The notes below the pieces were generated by a model. The model was not told the DNA's origin and made no database searches. It worked only from the letters and a program-made list of their open reading frames with translations. A stretch of 9,143 nt of DNA from JAAFHN01 sp031421855. GTDB lineage: Bacteria; Pseudomonadota; Gammaproteobacteria; Burkholderiales; Burkholderiaceae_C. Each line of letters starts with the position of its first letter. Position 1 is the stretch's first letter. A program made the position numbers and the translations under genes. Location of the stretch: contig JANOPN010000029.1 in NCBI GenBank assembly GCA_031421855.1, forward strand, positions 1-9,143, written 5' to 3'. Shown here piece after piece: positions 5,434 to 9,143 of this stretch.

Positions 5434-5465
5434 TTCAATCCACAACCAAAGCGTTGTGGATTGAA
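5434..5465. promoter_or_regulatory. Perfect 13-bp inverted repeat in the DUF1028 leader
   Basis: TTCAATCCACAAC and GTTGTGGATTGAA form perfect 13-bp arms around a 6-base loop. It ends 12 bp before the DUF1028 ATG, immediately upstream of its AGGAG box. It could be an operator for the adjacent AraC-type regulator, or an mRNA hairpin that controls access to the ribosome binding site. The sequence alone does not decide. Confidence 0.6.
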
Positions 5466-5507
5466 GTCTAGGCAGGCCGAGCTTGGGGGCGCGTCGAATC
5501 CGAATTC

Positions 5508-5535
5508 CTTTGCTCAAATCATGAATTGAGCAAAG
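5508..5535. repeat. Perfect 10-bp inverted repeat after the AraC-type gene
   Basis: CTTTGCTCAA (5508-5517) and TTGAGCAAAG (5526-5535) are perfect arms around an 8-base loop, starting 4 bp after the regulator stop. There is no U-tract on the minus strand, so a classical terminator is doubtful. It could also be an operator upstream of the DUF1028 gene. Confidence 0.5.
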
Positions 5536-5539
5536 ATTT

Positions 5540-6616
5540 TCAGTTTTGAGGGGTAACTGTTGGGTTTTCGAGCGCGTTTTTGCGGTAATCGCTTGGCGTT
5601 ACCCCCTCGATCGATTTGAAAGTGCGGTTGAACGTCGCAAGCGAAGCAAAACCTGCGTCCATGGCGATGCGAAGAATTTGCTGCCTTGATTTGTCTGCGT
5701 CCGCAAGCGCGACTTTCGCGAACGAAACCCGAAACCCGGCGACGTAATAAGAGAAATTGCGGTGTCCAAGCCCGCGATTGATCAGCGCTCGCAATTGGTG
5801 CTCTGGAATGCCGACCTTCGCAGCCAGCTTGCCGAGGCTTAAGTCAGGATCGAGAAATTCCTGATCAACCGCCATCGCAACGTGCAGCCTCTCAAGCGCA
5901 GATCGGTCGCGCGGATCAATGGATTGCGCAACCGGCGCGACCCGCCTGTTGTCGTCGGTCGACTCAAAAGTCAAGGCTTCGTGCGACAGCCGAACCAGCC
6001 AAAAGAGCACCAACAAGGCTGCGCAAAACCCAAAAAGTGCGCGCACGACGCCGCCCAGTTGCGGGTTGCCCATCTCTTCCGACCACAAGGACACCAAAAC
6101 CGCGACAGCAATCACCGCGACAATCCAAAGCCGAAACCGGCGCCGTTGCTCGATTAAGTCTTCACGAAACCCGACGATTGCCAGCCAAAGCATGTGAATG
6201 CACAAAATCAGCGGCGGCAAAATGCCAAAACCCAGCATCCAACTCGGCCACGCCTGCACCGTTACGCCCAGCGAGTGCAAAAAGTAGTAGGTCGGAAAGA
6301 CCGATGCAGCGATCAGGCCCAGCCATTGCACGACGCCGATCCGAAAGCGATCGTCGAGCAACGAGGCCGCGAACCACCAAGCAAGCCCCACTGACATCAC
6401 GCTGAGCGCGCGCGCGATGTTGCGCAAGACTGACGGAAGTGCCAGCGGCGATGGCAAAAACCAGAGGTACCCCAAGCCCACCGACAACACCATGGCCAGG
6501 AGCAACCACATCGGTTGTGATCGTCGCCCCGAGATGATCTCCCGCACAAGCAGCACGCCAACAATGAGCGCGACGACGGTGACGCCGACGTTTAAGAAAA
6601 CTTGAAGTAACAGCAT
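5540..6616 (-). CDS. Membrane-anchored AraC-family transcriptional regulator
   Basis: This is a 358-residue protein of two halves. Residues 1-210 contain about seven hydrophobic helices (near 4-24, 38-56, 68-86, 93-113, 128-149, 163-178 and 191-210), a membrane sensor or anchor domain. Residues 240-345 form an AraC-type DNA-binding domain: first helix-turn-helix around LGKLAAKVGIPEHQLRALIN (261-280) and second in ILRIAMDAGFASLATFNRTF (314-333), followed by GVTPSDYRK. The ligand is unknown. The downstream DUF1028 gene, on the same strand, is the most likely target or partner. The ATG at 6616 is the first possible start, as an in-frame TAA lies two codons upstream; no clear ribosome binding site is seen. 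Confidence 0.9.
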   Translation of the reverse strand: MLLLQVFLNVGVTVVALIVGVLLVREIISGRRSQPMWLLLAMVLSVGLGYLWFLPSPLALPSVLRNIARALSVMSVGLAWWFAASLLDDRFRIGVVQWLGLIAASVFPTYYFLHSLGVTVQAWPSWMLGFGILPPLILCIHMLWLAIVGFREDLIEQRRRFRLWIVAVIAVAVLVSLWSEEMGNPQLGGVVRALFGFCAALLVLFWLVRLSHEALTFESTDDNRRVAPVAQSIDPRDRSALERLHVAMAVDQEFLDPDLSLGKLAAKVGIPEHQLRALINRGLGHRNFSYYVAGFRVSFAKVALADADKSRQQILRIAMDAGFASLATFNRTFKSIEGVTPSDYRKNALENPTVTPQN

Positions 6617-6981
6617 GAGTTAGGTCGTGGAGCACCCGTGAGGGTACGGCAGAAATTGCGATCTCGGATGGCCACATAGCCGCCATCGTCGCGCTGTTCC
6701 AAAACGGCAAGTTCTCCGCACGGCTTCGATATCGACGGACACGCCTTGAGGCGAAGGCGGTTGGAGACGATAAACCGAGATTGTCCATTGGGAGGCCAAA
6801 CCTTCGGTTTTGGTCTGCGAGGGTGGTTGGCAGACCCGCGAGGGCATCGAGTCCAGGCGGGCTCGGTCCGCGAGCAAACTGCCACTTGATCCCAGCCTTC
6901 GCTGGGAAGACGGCCATTTCGGTCTGAGGTATGTATCTGGTCAGGCCGATCTGTCGTCAAGTCTGCATTCAAATCGGGACT
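6617..6981. other. Intergenic stretch between regulator and acetyltransferase genes
   Basis: Minus-strand frames cross this 365-bp stretch, but none has a recognisable domain or a good ribosome binding site, so no gene is called. It holds a dRS3-like palindrome (6887-6912) and a small imperfect hairpin around CCAAACC/GGTTTTGG (6796-6813). The promoter of the AraC-type gene should be in the left part; I could not identify it. Confidence 0.45.
6887..6912 (-). repeat. dRS3/'PAKAGI'-like small palindromic repeat
   Basis: TCCCAGC-cttc-GCTGGGA (6890-6907) is a perfect 7-bp hairpin. Read on the minus strand the context (GTCTTCCCAGCGAAGGCTGG) resembles the widespread ATTCCC-N8-GGGAAT repeat. The minus-strand translation FPAKAGI is the typical spurious peptide of this repeat class. 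Confidence 0.65.
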
Positions 6982-7953
6982 TCAGCCGCCCGCAGTCGCG
7001 GGGCGCGACAGTTCCCAGTCAAACTCTGATTGGGCGACGCAAACAAAGCCCGCTTGGAGATAAAAGCGCAGGGCAGGGCTTTGGTCGAGCACGCCGACGC
7101 TGATGCCCAGCCCTTGGGCATCCGCGTCGGAGCACAACTGCGCCAACACCGCGCGCCCGACACCCGAGGCGTGGGCATCGGGGTGCAGATACAAGTGTTC
7201 TAGGCGCAAGTGTGGATCGGACTGGGTGGGTGGTTTGAGCGTCACAAACCCCATTCGCTGGCCAGCCACTTCGATGTGCTGCCCATGCGCTGGCTCGAAG
7301 CCAGCCAGCAATCGCTCCCGAGCTCGCTGCGGGTCAAAACGCCCCAATCGCTCCAAACTGGGCCGCATCGCCGCAATGCGCAGCGCAAGCACGGCTTCAA
7401 AATCATGCGCCGCGCAAGGCGAAAACGACCACTGGGGCGCGAAGTGTTGCGTGTGTCGCTTGTGTCGCTTGGGGGAAGGTGGTGTTGCCGATCGAACCAT
7501 CAAGGTGTGATCCATGACCACGCCTGCGGCCTCAATGGTTTTGAAGGTTTTGGGTACGAAGCCATATCGCGCAAAAAAGCCTTGGGAGTTGCGACTGGCC
7601 TCGGTGTGAAGCTCACCCAGCCCCAGCGTGGTCGCGTGGGCAAGAACATGCGCCATCAACGCCTTGCCAACGCCCCTGCCGCTGGCCCCCTCAGCCACAA
7701 AAAAGTGATCAAAAAGGCCGCTGGGCTGCACATCGGCGTAGCCAACCGCCTGATCACCGTCCCAAGCCACCCAAGGCTGGATGCCCGTGACGCGCTTGAG
7801 CCAATGGGCGTCGTCCCATGCATCCACGCGAGACCAAGCTCGGCGCTGGGCCATGTTGTAGTGGCGCGTGGCACCCAAGATCGCGCTGCGAAAGACGGCG
7901 CCCAGCGCGGGCGCATCAGCGGCTTGAAAACGGCGAATTTGGATCGAAATCAT
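6982..7953 (-). CDS. Tandem double-GNAT N-acetyltransferase
   Basis: This is a 323-residue protein made of two GNAT domains. The N-terminal one (about 1-155) has its acetyl-CoA-binding motif in FFVAEGASGRGVGKALMAHV (84-103) and the last strand-helix part in NSQGFFARYGF (122-132). The C-terminal one (about 172-315) has LYLHPDAHASGVGRAVLAQL (254-273) and ALRFYLQAGF (294-303). A basic linker (PSPKRHKRHTQH, 159-170) joins them. GNAT enzymes move an acetyl group from acetyl-CoA to an amine; the acceptor is unknown. The two halves differ clearly, so this is a fusion of distinct GNAT types and not a recent duplication. The ATG at 7953 gives a normal GNAT start (ISIQIRRFQ); the ribosome binding site is weak. 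It stands alone. Confidence 0.9.
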   Translation of the reverse strand: MISIQIRRFQAADAPALGAVFRSAILGATRHYNMAQRRAWSRVDAWDDAHWLKRVTGIQPWVAWDGDQAVGYADVQPSGLFDHFFVAEGASGRGVGKALMAHVLAHATTLGLGELHTEASRNSQGFFARYGFVPKTFKTIEAAGVVMDHTLMVRSATPPSPKRHKRHTQHFAPQWSFSPCAAHDFEAVLALRIAAMRPSLERLGRFDPQRARERLLAGFEPAHGQHIEVAGQRMGFVTLKPPTQSDPHLRLEHLYLHPDAHASGVGRAVLAQLCSDADAQGLGISVGVLDQSPALRFYLQAGFVCVAQSEFDWELSRPATAGG

Positions 7954-7973
7954 GATTTTGAATGAGAAATTAG

Positions 7974-8019
7974 CCCTTGGTCACCGGATTCATTGGGCTT
8001 GTTGCTATGATTTTTGATA
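7974..8019 (+). repeat. Dispersed repeat, copy D
   Basis: CTTGGTCACCGGATTCATTG followed by GGCTTGTTGCTATGATTTTTG aligns closely with the tails of copies A and B. It lies between the GNAT start and the nested MITEs. Confidence 0.75.
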
Positions 8020-8046
8020 GCCTTCGAGGCGCGATTTTGGCATGAA

Positions 8047-8391
8047 TAGGACTTACGCAAAATTGTCCCAGCAAGGCGCAGTGACGACGACAGTGCCGAT
8101 AGCACGGCTAGCCCGCATATTTCACCGTGAACGTGTTTTTGCGGCGTTTTGTGGAGGCAAACGCGGTCATTTCTATCAAATTCAATTTGTACCGTCGCAA
8201 AAACACTCGGCATCCATCGCATCCCCGCACCGGGCGCCGCGCCGCGCCGCCTGCCTTGCAGGGGCATTGAGCCCCTGACGCGCCATGCGGCACGACGCTG
8301 CATCCCGCTGCGGGGCGCGCTGGATTCCGTCACGGTGAAATATGCGGGCTAGGAGCTGCAACGCGGCTGGGGCGGTTTTGCGTAAGTCCTA
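8047..8391. mobile_element. Outer MITE-like element (16-bp terminal inverted repeats)
   Basis: Perfect 16-bp ends TAGGACTTACGCAAAA (8047-8062) and TTTTGCGTAAGTCCTA (8376-8391) face each other. The inversion continues imperfectly into CCCAGC on both sides. The flanks carry a direct ATGAA (8042-8046 and 8392-8396), which could be a 5-bp target duplication; alternatively the end TA is a 2-bp duplication. Without the inner element it would be only about 100 bp, with no transposase, so it would have to be moved in trans. Confidence 0.75.
8108..8352. mobile_element. MITE-like element, copy 1 (23-bp terminal inverted repeats), nested
   Basis: The element is 245 bp with perfect 23-bp terminal inverted repeats (8108-8130 and 8330-8352) that start CTAGCCCGCATATTTCACC. 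It is about 92-93% identical by eye to 8869-9112 in the same orientation. It has no coding capacity for a transposase. The CTAG ends are self-complementary and fit a YTAR target duplication of the IS5 type, which is only an inference. It lies inside the outer element at 8047-8391. Confidence 0.88.
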
Positions 8392-8407
8392 ATGAAATAA
8401 TCGAGCC

Positions 8408-8872
8408 ATGACTCAACCTAACCCCGATCTCACCCTTGTGACACTCTACACCGACGGCTCTTGCAAGGGCAATCCTGGCCCCGGCGGTTGGGGTGTGGTG
8501 ATGCAGTCGGGTGGCGCGGTGAAAGAGTTGTCGGGTGGGGAGAGGCTCACCACCAACAACCGCATGGAGATGATGGCTGTGATTGAGGGCATTGCAGCCC
8601 TCAAAAAGCCCTGCGCCGTGACGGTTTTTGCTGACAGCCAGTACGTGCTTAAAGGTATTCAGGAGTGGTTGCCGGGCTGGAAGGCTCGCGGCTGGAAGAC
8701 TGCCAGCAAAGAGCCGGTGAAAAACGTCGATTTGTGGCAGCGCTTGGACGCGCTGGTGCACAGCGGGCCGCACAAGATCAGTTGGCGTTGGGTCAAAGGC
8801 CACGCCGGCGACCCCGGCAATGAGCGGGCGGACGCGCTGGCAAACATGGGTTGCGATGCGGTGCGGGGCTAG
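8408..8872 (+). CDS. rnhA: Ribonuclease HI
   Basis: This is a 154-residue RNase H type 1 that cuts the RNA strand of RNA-DNA hybrids, in primer and R-loop removal in the cytoplasm. All catalytic residues are visible: Asp16 in YTDGSCKGNPGPGGWG, Glu54 in NNRMEMMAV, Asp76 in FADSQYV, and His132 and Asp142 in VKGHAGDPGNERADALAN. The basic handle region lies around 90-106 (GWKARGWKTASKEPVKN). Length is normal for the family. The ATG at 8408 gives the standard short N-terminus; only a weak GAG precedes it. The upstream MITE ends 16 bp before the start. The TAG stop lies inside the left terminal repeat of the downstream MITE, so the last residues may have been altered by its insertion; the conserved core is intact. 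Confidence 0.96.
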   Translation: MTQPNPDLTLVTLYTDGSCKGNPGPGGWGVVMQSGGAVKELSGGERLTTNNRMEMMAVIEGIAALKKPCAVTVFADSQYVLKGIQEWLPGWKARGWKTASKEPVKNVDLWQRLDALVHSGPHKISWRWVKGHAGDPGNERADALANMGCDAVRG

Positions 8873-9112
8873 CCCGCATATTTCACCGTGAACGTGTTTT
8901 TGCGGCGTTTTGTCGAGGCAAACGTGGCCATTTCTATCAAATCCAATTTGTACGGTCGCAAAAACACTCGGCACCCATCGCATCCCCGCGGCGGGCGCCG
9001 CGCCGCACCGCCTGCCTTGCAGGGGCATTGAGCCCCTGCAAGGCATGCGGCTCGCCGCTGCATCCCGCTGCGGGGCGCGCAGGATGCCGTCACGGTGAAA
9101 TATGCGGGCTAG
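8869..9112. mobile_element. MITE-like element, copy 2 (23-bp terminal inverted repeats)
   Basis: The element is 244 bp with the same perfect 23-bp ends as 8108-8352 (8869-8891 and 9090-9112). Its first four bases, CTAG, include the rnhA stop codon. Inside is a perfect 14-bp hairpin, TGCCTTGCAGGGGC (9013-9026) with GCCCCTGCAAGGCA (9032-9045) around ATTGA; the right arm of this hairpin is degraded in copy 1. The outer element seen around copy 1 is absent here. Confidence 0.88.
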
Positions 9113-9122
9113 CCTGAGAACC

Positions 9123-9143
9123 GGCCAAAAAAAAGGCCAGATC
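9123..9143 (-). terminator. Possible part of a terminator at the window edge
   Basis: GGCC, eight A and GGCCAGATC run to the window end. On the minus strand this reads GATCTGGCC followed by eight T, as in the 3' half of an intrinsic terminator whose other arm would lie beyond the edge. It cannot be confirmed from this window. Confidence 0.3.

Larger units (their letters stand above)
7954..8407. other. Intergenic stretch before rnhA, filled by repeats
   Basis: The stretch consists of dispersed-repeat copy D (7974-8019), a short unique piece, and a nested pair of MITE-like elements (8047-8391, enclosing 8108-8352). Open frames inside these elements recur in both element copies and follow the repeat, not a gene. 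No rnhA promoter could be identified with confidence. Confidence 0.6.

Noticed and set aside
6592..6972. Minus-strand frames upstream of the AraC-type gene (126 and 251 residues)
   Set aside because: They cross a dRS3-like repeat (FPAKAGI peptide) or overlap the AraC gene out of frame, have no domain, and no good start.
8047..9112. Composite transposon carrying rnhA
   Set aside because: The flanking elements lack a transposase, and rnhA is a housekeeping gene with its usual form. Independent MITE insertions are simpler.
8108..9117. Open frames inside both MITE copies (both strands), giving similar peptides ending in KYAG or starting at CGLA
   Set aside because: The similarity of the peptides follows from the DNA repeat. 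Frames include the terminal repeats themselves, and no protein family is recognisable.

Overview
The window looks like chromosomal DNA of a betaproteobacterium, probably order Burkholderiales and perhaps Comamonadaceae. The basis is GC-rich codon use, an RNase G/RNase HI gene content typical of that group, and an integron-integrase fragment of the betaproteobacterial type. The genus cannot be fixed from the sequence. Housekeeping genes (rng at the left, rnhA at the right) enclose an accessory stretch full of repeats.

Left part, 1-4521. The 3' half of rng (RNase G) runs off the left edge. It is followed by what I read as a decayed integron. A truncated integron integrase gene (plus strand, from 2959) has a near-consensus LexA (SOS) box just upstream. 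Pointing away from it on the minus strand are two cassette-like genes: a four-helix membrane protein (2167-2904) and an AbiJ-NTD4/HEPN-like abortive-infection protein (1263-2045). Their stop codons lie inside integron-type core sites. The abi gene is bracketed by a perfect 15-bp inverted repeat containing GTTAGGC/GCCTAAC. Between the two genes lies a 102-bp imperfect palindrome that looks like an attC site. Behind the integrase remnant is a gene-poor stretch of dispersed repeats, then a type II toxin-antitoxin pair (addiction-module antitoxin plus RelE/ParE toxin). Right after it is a second, diverged, frameshifted copy of the last 79 bp of rng, in direct orientation. The whole integron plus toxin-antitoxin block is therefore bracketed by two copies of the rng 3' end.

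Middle part, 4522-6616. Two genes lie on the minus strand: a membrane-anchored AraC-type regulator and, 118 bp downstream, a secreted DUF1028 (Ntn-hydrolase-like) protein. Two perfect inverted repeats sit in the gap, one just after the regulator stop and one in the leader just before the ribosome binding site of the DUF1028 gene.

Right part, 6617-9143. A tandem double-GNAT acetyltransferase (minus strand) is followed by rnhA (plus strand). Two 244/245-bp MITE-like elements with 23-bp perfect terminal inverted repeats flank rnhA in direct orientation. The left one is nested inside a second, different MITE-like element that ends 16 bp before the rnhA start. The right one supplies the rnhA stop codon.

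A separate dispersed repeat of about 50 bp (about 120 bp in its longest form) occurs five times between genes across the window, and two dRS3/'PAKAGI'-like small palindromes are present. The most interesting content is the integron remnant with defence-type cassettes, the duplicated rng end that frames it, and the nested MITEs that define both ends of rnhA.
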